This document shows, in pieces, positions 1 through 8,043 of a stretch of DNA of 8,043 bases. The notes under the pieces were generated by a model that did no database searches, was not told where the DNA came from, and saw only the letters and a program-made list of their open reading frames with translations. Both the position numbers and the translations under genes were made by a program. The stretch spans positions 1 to 8,043 of the forward strand of contig CAJXKX010000074.1 of NCBI GenBank assembly GCA_913055965.1. Reading direction: 5' to 3'. Every line of letters begins with the position of its first letter. Position 1 is the first letter of the stretch. The stretch is from an uncultured Roseovarius sp. (GTDB lineage Bacteria > Pseudomonadota > Alphaproteobacteria > Rhodobacterales > Rhodobacteraceae).

Positions 1-1042
1 GACCGCCGGGCTTCACCAGCGTCAGGGCATGGTCGAGCATCGCCGCCTGCATGCCGATCAACTCCGCAATTCCGGCCCCGTCGCGGGCATGGGGCAGGTC
101 GGGGTGGCGGCGGATCGTGCCGGTGGCCGAACAGGGCGCATCGAGCAGCACCGCGTCGTAGCGGCCCTCATGCGTCAGCGCATCGCCCGTCACGCAAGTG
201 GCGCGCAGCCCGGTGCGCGCGAGGTTCGCGGCGACCCGCTCCATCCGCCGTTCGGAGATGTCGAGCGCGGTCACTTCGGCACCGCTGGCGGCCAGTTGCA
301 GCGTCTTGCCGCCGGGTGCGGCGCACATGTCGAGCACGCGCTCGCCCGGCTGCGGGGCGAGAACCCGCGCCGCGAGCGCCGCGCCCGCATCCTGCACCCA
401 CCACGCGCCCGCGTCATAGCCCGGCAAGGCCGAGACCTGCCCCGCCTCGTGCAGCCGCAGCGAGCCGGTGGGCAGCAGGTCGGCCCCGAGGCGGTCGGCC
501 CAGCCCGCCGCATCCTCCCCGACCGTGAGATCGAGCGGCGCGCCCCCGAGATGCGCGCGCTCCATCGCCGCCACCGCGCCCTTGCCCCAGGCCGCGACCA
601 GCGGCGCACGCAGCCAGTCGGGCAGGCGCGGCACCCGCAGGTCGCCCCAGACGCGGGGGGCCTCGTCGGCCAGCTTGCGCAGCACCGCGTTGACCATGCC
701 CGCCAGCCGCGTGTGGCGGGGGCTGGAATTGACGATCGCCACGGCCTCGCTGACCACGCCATGTGCGTCGCCGCCCTGTGCCAGTTCCGTCACCGCCAGC
801 CGCAGCACGTTGCGCACCGGCAGGGGGGGCGTCTTGCGCGTATGGCGCGCGATCAGCCTGTCGGCGCGATCGAGGCCGCGCAGCGTGGCCAGCGCCAGCC
901 GCTGCGCGCGGGCGCGCTCGGGCGGGGCGAGCGCGTCGAGCGTGGCCTGCACCGGCGCCTCGGACATCAGCCGTCCCTCGCCCGTCACCAGGTCGAGCAG
1001 GCGCGCGGCGGCGGCGCGGGCGGAGCGGGGGGCGGGGGGCAT
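1..1042 (-). CDS. rsmB: 16S rRNA (cytosine-967-C5)-methyltransferase RsmB, C-terminus beyond window
   Basis: This gene is open from an ATG at 1042 to the left edge of the window, giving 347 residues with no stop, so the C-terminal part is missing. RsmB methylates C967 of 16S rRNA using S-adenosylmethionine. The first ~150 residues look like the NusB-type RNA-binding domain of the family. The SAM-binding motif DMCAAPGGKT is at residues 238-247. The motif LDAPCSATG follows at 300-308, with the conserved Cys304, and then RRHPD at 311-315. The second conserved cysteine of the family (in the TCS motif) should lie just outside the window. The start is supported by AAGGA seven bases upstream. The gene is divergent from the SDHAF4-like gene. 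Reverse-strand translation shows the family motifs in one uninterrupted frame, so I am confident of the identity. Confidence 0.95.
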   Translation of the reverse strand, partial: MPPAPRSARAAAARLLDLVTGEGRLMSEAPVQATLDALAPPERARAQRLALATLRGLDRADRLIARHTRKTPPLPVRNVLRLAVTELAQGGDAHGVVSEAVAIVNSSPRHTRLAGMVNAVLRKLADEAPRVWGDLRVPRLPDWLRAPLVAAWGKGAVAAMERAHLGGAPLDLTVGEDAAGWADRLGADLLPTGSLRLHEAGQVSALPGYDAGAWWVQDAGAALAARVLAPQPGERVLDMCAAPGGKTLQLAASGAEVTALDISERRMERVAANLARTGLRATCVTGDALTHEGRYDAVLLDAPCSATGTIRRHPDLPHARDGAGIAELIGMQAAMLDHALTLVKPGG

Positions 1043-1052
1043 GGTCTGATCC

Positions 1053-1081
1053 TTGGCCTTTGGCGGGTGGCGCGATATATC
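1053..1081 (+). promoter_or_regulatory. Candidate sigma-70-type promoter for the SDHAF4-like gene
   Basis: TTGGCC (1053-1058) and TATATC (1076-1081) are separated by 17 bases, each matching four of six consensus positions. Transcription would start near 1088, leaving a leader of about 23 bases before the ATG at 1111. The AT-rich GATATATC is itself palindromic and could also serve the divergent rsmB. This is a sequence match only. Confidence 0.4.
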
Positions 1082-1110
1082 AACCCCGTCTCAGATGGGA
1101 AAGGCCGAGC

Positions 1111-1299
1111 ATGAGCACCGAAGACACAACCCCGCGCGATCTGCCCCCCGCCGCGCAGCGCGCGCTCGCCGAAGCCGAGGAACGCCGCCGCAACGCGGCC
1201 GACCCGGACCTGCCGCCCGAGTTGGGCGGCCGCCGCGAAGGGCTGGAGCCCGTGCGCTACGGCGACTGGGAGAAGAAGGGCCTCGCGATAGATTTCTGA
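1111..1299 (+). CDS. DUF1674 / SDHAF4-family small protein (putative succinate dehydrogenase assembly factor)
   Basis: This 62-residue protein has a charged, low-complexity N-terminal half rich in Ala, Glu and Arg. It ends in the hallmark block of the DUF1674/SDHAF4 family, GLEPVRYGDWEKKG, followed by a short C-terminal tail ending in IDF. In mitochondria SDHAF4 binds the flavinylated succinate dehydrogenase subunit and promotes assembly. The bacterial members are presumed to act similarly but are little characterised, so the role here is inferred from the family. There is no signal peptide or membrane segment, so it should be cytoplasmic. A purine-rich GGGAAAGG lies at about 1097-1104, a workable ribosome site. 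The gene is divergent from rsmB with 68 bases between the two starts. Confidence 0.88.
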   Translation: MSTEDTTPRDLPPAAQRALAEAEERRRNAADPDLPPELGGRREGLEPVRYGDWEKKGLAIDF

Positions 1300-1302
1300 G
1301 GG

Positions 1303-1330
1303 CCGGGACCGCGCCGCCGGGCGGTGCCGG
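1303..1330 (+). terminator. Possible terminator hairpin after the SDHAF4-like gene
   Basis: The arms 1303-1312 and 1321-1330 pair over 10 positions with a single G-G mismatch and an 8-base loop, starting four bases after the stop codon at 1299. No T-run follows, so it is not a canonical intrinsic terminator. It may only protect the 3' end or slow the polymerase. The rest of the gap to the GNAT stop at 1474 shows no gene I can support. Confidence 0.35.
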
Positions 1331-1473
1331 TCACGGGAAGATGTGGCGGCATTCGGGCTGAAGGAGACGGTGCCCTTTTGGAGATGCCTGCGGCACCTTG
1401 GCTCCGCGCGGGGCAGGTGGCGAATGGCTGGAACAGGCCGGAAAGCAGACCCGGCGCCCGTCCGCCTCGTGCT

Positions 1474-1914
1474 TTACCGGGTGTACTTGATGAAGGGCGT
1501 GAGCGTGCCGATGCGGTCGTAGAGCCGGCGCGCGCTGGTGTTGAAATCCTGCGTCAGCCAATAGACCGAAGGGCATCCGTCGGCATCTGCGCGGGCATAG
1601 ACCGCCTCGATCAGCGCCCGTCCCACACCGTGCCCGCGCGCCTCGGGCGCGGCGTATAGGTCTTGCAGGTAGCACACCTTCTCCATCCGCCAGTTGTGCG
1701 GGTGGTAGATGAAATGCACGACCCCCACCGCCTGCCCGTCCTCGAGCGCCAGGAGGCCGTTCTGATCGGGATGGTCGGGCGAGACGAGCCGCGCGAAGGT
1801 CGTGTCGTAGACGGCATCGGGCAGGGCGGTCTCGTAGAAATCGAGATAGGCCCGCCACAGCGGGGCCCACGCGGCTTGGTCGCCGGTCTCCAGCGGGCGG
1901 ATGGTCAGGCTCAT
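1474..1914 (-). CDS. GNAT-family N-acetyltransferase
   Basis: This 146-residue protein is a single GNAT domain, which transfers an acyl group from acyl-CoA to an amine; the substrate cannot be read from the sequence. The acetyl-CoA-binding motif A is visible as LYAAPEARGHGVGRAL, with the R-G-H-G-V-G pyrophosphate loop at residues 93-98. It is followed by the motif B segment WLTQDFNTSARRLYD (119-133), with the usual Asn and Tyr. The frame stays open upstream to 2037. I chose the ATG at 1914 because AAAGGAG ends five bases before it, the domain starts cleanly at MSLTIRPLE, and the upstream extension is Arg/Gly-rich and unlike a protein. It is divergent from the DUF4168 gene, with 185 bases between the starts. 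Confidence 0.9.
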   Translation of the reverse strand: MSLTIRPLETGDQAAWAPLWRAYLDFYETALPDAVYDTTFARLVSPDHPDQNGLLALEDGQAVGVVHFIYHPHNWRMEKVCYLQDLYAAPEARGHGVGRALIEAVYARADADGCPSVYWLTQDFNTSARRLYDRIGTLTPFIKYTR

Positions 1915-1919
1915 GGCGG

Positions 1920-1926
1920 CTCCTTT
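1920..1926 (-). promoter_or_regulatory. Strong Shine-Dalgarno site fixing the GNAT start
   Basis: On the minus strand the sequence reads AAAGGAG, five bases before the ATG at 1914. It decides between this start and the longer open frame beginning at 2037. Confidence 0.75.
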
Positions 1927-1929
1927 CCG

Positions 1930-1943
1930 GGATGCGCGCATCC
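1930..1943. repeat. Perfect 14-bp palindrome upstream of the GNAT gene
   Basis: GGATGCGCGCATCC is exactly self-complementary and sits three bases beyond the GNAT Shine-Dalgarno site. The position suits a dimeric repressor operator or a small leader hairpin. No regulator for it is encoded in the window. The rest of the 1915-2099 intergenic region shows no other clear signal apart from the ribosome sites. Confidence 0.5.
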
Positions 1944-2088
1944 TGCACGCCCCGGCTCCCCCGCGCCAGCCTCGAATCGCGCACCCGCTCGGCATTTTTC
2001 CGCCGCCCCGGTTGCCCCGCGCGGCGCGAGGCTCCACGTCTGACCCCGTGCCGTGCGTGCGCGGGCGGCACGCCCCCTTGTCAACGAG

Positions 2089-2094
2089 AGGAGA
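2089..2094 (+). promoter_or_regulatory. Shine-Dalgarno site supporting a TTG start for the DUF4168 gene
   Basis: AGGAGA sits just upstream of the TTG at 2100; counting from its final G there are six bases, the usual spacing. The frame also contains an upstream ATG (1932), but that start would put an Arg-rich stretch of 56 residues ahead of an otherwise standard signal peptide. Confidence 0.65.
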
Positions 2095-2099
2095 CCAGA

Positions 2100-2477
2100 T
2101 TGACCTTCACCAACCGACTTGCCGGCATCCTCGGTGCCAGCCTTCTCGCCCTCGCCACGCCGGTCGCCGCGCAGCAGGCCCAGCCGCCGCAGATCGCCGC
2201 GGAAGACGTGACCGACGCGCAGGTTGCGGCGTTTGTCGATGCGATCCTCGCGGTCGAGCAGGTGCGCGGCGATTACGGGCCGCGAATCGAGGCCGCCGAG
2301 GACGAGGCGGCGCAGCGCGCCCTTGTCGAAGAGGCCAACACCGCCGCCGCCGCCGCGGTGGAGGATGTCGAGAACATCAATCTCGACAGCTACGTCGCCA
2401 TCGCCAACGCCGCGGGCCAGAGCGACACGCTCAACCAGCGGATCATCGCGCGGATCACCGAGATGCGCGAGCAGTAG
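2100..2477 (+). CDS. Secreted DUF4168-family protein, TTG start
   Basis: This 125-residue protein begins with a typical Sec signal peptide: Lys-free but Arg-bearing MTFTNRL, then the hydrophobic core AGILGASLLALA, and a likely signal peptidase I cut after TPVAA before QQ (near residue 24). The mature part is helical and acidic, with a run of alanines around DNTAAA-like positions in its middle. The order F-V-D-A-I-L, Y-G-P-R-I, Y-V-A-I-A-N and a final R-I-I-A-R-I-T segment fits DUF4168, a periplasmic family of unknown function. I would therefore place it in the periplasm and assign no activity. It converges on ecm, with the two stop codons separated by 27 bases. The start choice rests on the ribosome site and the signal peptide. 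Family assignment is from pattern recognition and is moderately secure. Confidence 0.8.
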   Translation: MTFTNRLAGILGASLLALATPVAAQQAQPPQIAAEDVTDAQVAAFVDAILAVEQVRGDYGPRIEAAEDEAAQRALVEEANTAAAAAVEDVENINLDSYVAIANAAGQSDTLNQRIIARITEMREQ

Positions 2478-2478
2478 A

Positions 2479-2499
2479 CGCCCCGCGCGTCGCGGGGCG
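2479..2499. terminator. GC-rich hairpin between the convergent DUF4168 and ecm genes
   Basis: CGCCCCGCG (2479-2487) and its exact complement (2491-2499) form a 9-bp stem around a 3-base loop, directly between two convergent stop codons. It is placed to serve both genes. Neither side carries a T-run, so any termination would be atypical or would need help. Confidence 0.55.
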
Positions 2500-2504
2500 G
2501 CGGA

Positions 2505-4484
<1,980 letters not shown>

Positions 4485-4505
4485 GGGCGGGCCTCGTGAA
4501 TCGGG

Positions 4506-4513
4506 TTGCGCAA
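4506..4513. promoter_or_regulatory. TTGCGCAA palindrome in the ecm leader, possible operator
   Basis: This perfect 8-bp palindrome lies between the predicted ecm transcription start (about 4526) and its ribosome site. It resembles the TTGC/GCAA core of sites bound by ScfR-family regulators (RamB, PccR), as I recall them. Short palindromes also arise by chance. Confidence 0.35.
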
Positions 4514-4532
4514 TTTTCTTACGTTCGGCGCA

Positions 4533-4561
4533 AGGTAACGGCAACAAAGTGGCGCTGTCAA
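4533..4561 (-). promoter_or_regulatory. ecm: Candidate ecm promoter
   Basis: On the minus strand an exact TTGACA (4561-4556) is followed, after 17 bases, by TTACCT (4538-4533). The -35 box is perfect; the -10 box is poor, which is common in promoters that need an activator. Transcription would start near 4526, giving a leader of about 42 bases. Confidence 0.5.
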
Positions 4562-4570
4562 TTCGCTGCG

Positions 4571-4579
4571 TTGCGGCAA
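4571..4579. promoter_or_regulatory. TTGCGGCAA palindrome just upstream of the ecm -35 box
   Basis: TTGC and GCAA arms flank a single G, centred 14 bases upstream of the nearest base of the TTGACA box (about position -49 relative to the predicted start). That is where an activator touching RNA polymerase would sit. It matches the core of the leader palindrome at 4506-4513, so the two may be bound by the same protein. Confidence 0.35.
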
Positions 4580-4601
4580 TAGCGGGGCAGGGATCGCAAG
4601 C

Positions 4602-4673
4602 GCCGTCATCCTCGGGCTTGACCCGAGAATCTTGCGGGCAAGAGATCGTCCGGTAAAGGCGGACGATGACGGC
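4602..4673. repeat. 72-bp cloverleaf-like palindromic element
   Basis: The outer arms GCCGTCATC (4602-4610) and GATGACGGC (4665-4673) are exact complements. Inside them are three hairpins. CTCGGG pairs with CCCGAG (4611-4627, 5-base loop). TCTTGC pairs with GCAAGA (4630-4643, 2-base loop). GTCCG pairs with CGGAC (4648-4664, 7-base loop). The left arm, CATCCTCGGGCTTGACCCGA, closely resembles a dispersed palindromic repeat that I recall from many alphaproteobacterial genomes. The element lies between the divergent ecm and acyltransferase genes, outside any gene. Whether it is a REP-like repeat, a transcribed structure or a protein-binding site cannot be told from one copy. Confidence 0.7.
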
Positions 4674-4713
4674 AGAAGAGACCGGGGCGGGACGGCGCGC
4701 GCGCGTCCGGCAT

Positions 4714-4742
4714 TTACCATGTCTGCGTTCCCTGCTTATCTG
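4714..4742 (+). promoter_or_regulatory. Candidate promoter giving a leaderless acyltransferase mRNA
   Basis: TTACCA (4714-4719) and TATCTG (4737-4742) are separated by 17 bases. The ATG at 4748 begins six bases after the second box, where transcription itself would start. There is no Shine-Dalgarno sequence before that ATG, which fits a leaderless message. The boxes are only partial matches. Confidence 0.35.
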
Positions 4743-4747
4743 GCACG

Positions 4748-6127
4748 ATGGCGCAAACGGTCGAAATGCCCCTCTGGGCGCTTATCCTGCTGATGGCCTT
4801 CGCCGCCGTCACCTTCGCGTCGCATTTCCTGTTTCCCTCGGTGCGCTGGTTCTTTCGCCGCCGGATGGAGCGTGCGGTCGCGCGGCTCAACCAACGGCTG
4901 GAACGGCCGATAGAGCCGTTCAAGCTGGCGCGGCGCCACGACATGATCCAGCGGCTGATCTACGATCCGGAGGTGCTGCGGGCGGTCAGTGCCGAGGCGC
5001 AGGCGGACGGCATCCCCGAGAATGTCGCCTTCGAGCGCGCCCGCCGCTACGCCCGTGAAATCGTCCCGAGTTTCAGCGCCAGCCTGTATTTCGGCTTTGC
5101 CATCCGCGCGGCCAGGCTGCTCAGCCGGGCGCTCTACCGGGTTCGGCTGGGCCATTTCGACGACCGCCTGGCGGAACTCGACCGCGACGCCACGGTGGTC
5201 TTCGTGATGAATCACCGCTCCAACATGGATTACGTTCTGGTCACATGGCTGGCCGCCGAACGCTCGGCGCTCAGCTATGCCGTGGGCGAATGGGCGCGGG
5301 TCTGGCCGCTCAGCCGGATGATCCGCGCGATGGGGGCCTATTTCATCCGCCGCCGGTCGCGCGGGGCGCTCTACCGCCGGGTGCTGGCGCGCTATGTGGG
5401 GCTTGCCACGGATGGCGGCGTGACGCAGGCGGTGTTTCCCGAGGGCGGGCTCAGCCTCTCGGGCGGGGTGCAGCCGCCGAAGATGGGCCTGTTGAAATAC
5501 CTTGTCGAGGAGCGCAGCGCGGAGGGGCGCGACGTGGTGTTCGTGCCCGTGGCGCTCAATTACGACCGGGTGTTCGAGGATCGCCTGCTGGTGGCTGCCG
5601 GGGCCTCGGGGGGGCGGCGCTTTCCGGCGCGTATCTCGGTGATCGCACGATTCGTGCTCTGGCAGGGCTGGCTGCGGCTGCGCGGGCGCTATCACCGGCA
5701 CGGCCATGCCGCGGTGAATTTCGGCGCGCCGCTGTCGCTGGCGGCGTTCCGGCGCGATCATCCCGCTGCGGGGGTCGAGGGTCTGGCCGAGACGCTGATG
5801 GCGCGGATCGGGGCCGAGGTGCCGGTCCTGCCGGTGCCGCTGGTGGCGCGCGCGCTCGTCATGGCCGCAGAGCCGCCCGACCGCGCGGCGCTGGAGGCGC
5901 ATGTCGCGCGGATGCTCGCGCTGCTGTCGCGCCCGGTGCCGCATGACGCGGCGGAGAACGAGCCCGAAGCCGCGGCGGTCGTGCGGTTCGGCCTGCAGGT
6001 ACTGGAGCGCCGCGGCATGGTAGAGGCGCGCGCGGGACGGTTTCACCTGAGCGCGCAGGACCGCCCGGTGCTGGCATTCTATGCCGCCTCGATCGCGCAT
6101 CATTTTCGCGATTGCAGCGAAGCATAG
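4748..6127 (+). CDS. Membrane-anchored PlsB-like glycerol-3-phosphate acyltransferase
   Basis: This 459-residue protein has one N-terminal hydrophobic segment (about residues 9-30) followed by a basic stretch, RRRMERAVARLNQR, suggesting a single inner-membrane anchor with a cytoplasmic enzyme. The acyltransferase blocks appear in order: NHRSNMD (155-161, catalytic His156 and Asp161), GAYFIRR (196-202), FPEGGLSLSG (230-239) and PVALNYDRVFED (267-278). A C-terminal segment, LAFYAASIAHHF, resembles the matching region of PlsB and GNPAT enzymes. The most likely reaction is acylation of sn-glycerol-3-phosphate, the first step of phospholipid synthesis; a lysophosphatidate acyltransferase is the alternative. 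The protein is much shorter than E. coli PlsB (about 800 residues). No Shine-Dalgarno precedes the ATG at 4748, and the internal ATG at 4766 has none either. It reads toward ccr, which starts 148 bases after its stop. Confidence 0.85.
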   Translation: MAQTVEMPLWALILLMAFAAVTFASHFLFPSVRWFFRRRMERAVARLNQRLERPIEPFKLARRHDMIQRLIYDPEVLRAVSAEAQADGIPENVAFERARRYAREIVPSFSASLYFGFAIRAARLLSRALYRVRLGHFDDRLAELDRDATVVFVMNHRSNMDYVLVTWLAAERSALSYAVGEWARVWPLSRMIRAMGAYFIRRRSRGALYRRVLARYVGLATDGGVTQAVFPEGGLSLSGGVQPPKMGLLKYLVEERSAEGRDVVFVPVALNYDRVFEDRLLVAAGASGGRRFPARISVIARFVLWQGWLRLRGRYHRHGHAAVNFGAPLSLAAFRRDHPAAGVEGLAETLMARIGAEVPVLPVPLVARALVMAAEPPDRAALEAHVARMLALLSRPVPHDAAENEPEAAAVVRFGLQVLERRGMVEARAGRFHLSAQDRPVLAFYAASIAHHFRDCSEA

Positions 6128-6161
6128 CGGATTTTCTGCGGTCGCTCGGTCATAAAATTTC

Positions 6162-6190
6162 AATTTTGCACCCACAGGGGTTGCAATATT
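6162..6190. promoter_or_regulatory. Inverted repeat upstream of ccr, candidate regulator site
   Basis: The arms AATTTTGCA (6162-6170) and TGCAATATT (6182-6190) are complementary at eight of nine positions, with an 11-base spacer. The arm centres are 20 bases apart, about two helical turns. Each arm holds a TTGCA core, and the right part, TTGCAA, also fits a -35 box with TATCTC 17 bases on (6204-6209). The region is AT-rich against a very GC-rich background, as expected for a promoter. Confidence 0.5.
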
Positions 6191-6193
6191 ACT

Positions 6194-6205
6194 TATCGGC
6201 CGATA
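6194..6205. promoter_or_regulatory. Perfect 12-bp palindrome in the ccr promoter region
   Basis: TATCGGCCGATA is exactly self-complementary and lies four bases after the larger inverted repeat, over the candidate -10 region. It could be a second operator or a repressor site. It lies about 70 bases upstream of the ccr ATG. Confidence 0.45.
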
Positions 6206-6275
6206 TCTCAGGTCAAACCCGCCGCGATTCCGCAGCGCGGCAATCCGACCCACCGCCCATGCAAGGAGACCGATC

Positions 6276-7565
<1,290 letters not shown>

Positions 7566-7585
7566 GCCGCCCCGCCAAAGGTGCG

Positions 7586-7622
7586 AAAGGCCCGCGGGAG
7601 GTGTCCCCCGCGGGCCTTTTTT
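7586..7622 (+). terminator. Intrinsic terminator of ccr
   Basis: The arms 7586-7598 and 7607-7619 form a perfect 13-bp, mostly G-C stem with an 8-base loop, followed by a run of T through 7622. It begins 21 bases after the ccr stop. Read on the other strand it offers only three T residues, so it would be at best weak for ppaC. Confidence 0.9.
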
Positions 7623-7625
7623 CAT

Positions 7626-7669
7626 GTCGGTACCGCGTCGGTATTCCGTCGGTTTTCCGGCGGTGCGAT
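7626..7669. repeat. 11-bp imperfect tandem repeat between ccr and ppaC
   Basis: Four consecutive 11-base units start at 7626, 7637, 7648 and 7659. The first three begin GTCGGT and the fourth GGCGGT; the last five bases of the unit vary (ACCGC, ATTCC, TTTCC, GCGAT). The block fills nearly all of the space between the ccr terminator and the ppaC stop codon at 7671. A period near one helical turn would place the cores on one face of the DNA. No function can be assigned. Confidence 0.55.
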
Positions 7670-7670
7670 A

Positions 7671-8043
7671 TCAGAGCGCGAGATTCGGGATGATCTGCTT
7701 CTTCCGGCTCATCACGCCGGGCAGCACCACGGTGTCGCCCGAGACGGTCGCGCCGAAGCTCTTCTCGGCGAGCGTCTTGACGAGGTCGTTCGGCACCAGG
7801 AGCGTCGCCTCCTCGTTGAGGATGTCGACCACGAAAAGCAGCACCTGATCGACCCCGTCCTCGGCGGCGACCGCCTTCATGCTGTCCATCAGGCTCGCCT
7901 TGCGGTCGAGCACGGTGGCGGGGGCGGTGGTTTCTAGAACGCTCACGCGGAAGGAGGTGCCGCCGACCTCGTATTCCTTGGAATCCATGCGCAGCAACTC
8001 GGCATCGGAAAAGGCCGACACGTCGGATTTGGCGGCGAACATC
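7671..8043 (-). CDS. ppaC: Manganese-dependent inorganic pyrophosphatase, C-terminal part
   Basis: About 123 residues of the C-terminal half are visible; the gene continues beyond the right edge. Family II pyrophosphatases hydrolyse PPi to two phosphates in the cytoplasm using Mn or Co. The visible part is the DHHA2 substrate-binding domain and ends with the family signature PGVMSRKKQIIP, whose Arg and Lys residues bind the substrate. The full-length family is near 306 residues, so roughly the first 180 are missing, including the metal-binding DHH motifs. The ATG at 8042 is almost certainly internal, because AKSDVSAFSDAELLRMDSKEY corresponds to the linker and early DHHA2 region. Transcription is convergent with ccr. 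PPi removal supports acyl-CoA synthetase reactions in general, but no operon link to ccr is shown. Confidence 0.92.
   Translation of the reverse strand, partial: MFAAKSDVSAFSDAELLRMDSKEYEVGGTSFRVSVLETTAPATVLDRKASLMDSMKAVAAEDGVDQVLLFVVDILNEEATLLVPNDLVKTLAEKSFGATVSGDTVVLPGVMSRKKQIIPNLAL

Noticed and set aside
29..1114. A 361-codon open frame on the plus strand over positions 29-1114
   Set aside because: It lies opposite rsmB, whose translation shows DMCAAPGGKT and LDAPCSATG. The plus-strand product has no domain and overlaps the SDHAF4-like start.
1915..2037. A longer GNAT protein starting at 2037
   Set aside because: The extra 41 residues are Arg/Gly-rich and would run through the palindrome; the ATG at 1914 has an excellent ribosome site and the proper domain start.
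4690..4708. GGACG...CGTCC hairpin around an alternating GC run upstream of the acyltransferase
   Set aside because: A short stem around a simple alternating GC run is expected at this base composition, and no T-run or coding context gives it a role.
6221..6241. GCCGCG/CGCGGC hairpin in the ccr leader as a possible riboswitch or attenuator
   Set aside because: The stem is only 6 bp with a 9-base loop, no terminator or alternative fold is visible, and such stems are common in GC-rich leaders.

Overview
The window is a GC-rich chromosomal stretch from an alphaproteobacterium, most likely a member of the Rhodobacterales (Roseobacter/Rhodobacter type). I infer this from the pair of ethylmalonyl-CoA pathway genes (ecm and ccr), a DUF1674/SDHAF4-type small protein beside rsmB, a Mn-dependent pyrophosphatase, and the strong GC bias at third codon positions. 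I see no insertion sequence, integrase, tRNA, rRNA or CRISPR array.

Layout. Positions 1-1042 (minus) hold most of rsmB, a 16S rRNA m5C967 methyltransferase cut by the left edge. Divergent from it is a 62-residue SDHAF4-like gene (1111-1299, plus). A GNAT acetyltransferase (1474-1914, minus) is divergent from a secreted DUF4168 protein that starts at TTG (2100-2477, plus). The DUF4168 gene converges on ecm (2505-4484, minus) with a 9-bp hairpin between them. The 263-bp region upstream of ecm carries a promoter candidate, two TTGC/GCAA palindromes and a 72-bp cloverleaf-like palindrome. Then come a membrane-anchored glycerolipid acyltransferase (4748-6127, plus) and ccr (6276-7565, plus). ccr has dyad-rich upstream DNA and ends in a strong intrinsic terminator. 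The C-terminal part of ppaC (7671-8043, minus) enters from the right edge.

How the genes work together. Ccr reductively carboxylates crotonyl-CoA to ethylmalonyl-CoA. Ecm, a B12 enzyme, rearranges the epimerised product to methylsuccinyl-CoA. These are the committed and signature steps of acetyl-CoA assimilation by the ethylmalonyl-CoA pathway, which replaces the glyoxylate shunt. The other pathway genes (epimerase, methylsuccinyl-CoA dehydrogenase, mesaconyl-CoA hydratase) are not in this window. A PlsB-like acyltransferase lies between the two signature genes in the same orientation as ccr. Whether that placement has a metabolic meaning is open.

I found no clear new biological system. The most interesting unexplained signals are in non-coding DNA: the cloverleaf palindrome, the dyads upstream of ccr and ecm, an 11-bp tandem repeat after ppaC, and a possible leaderless start for the acyltransferase.
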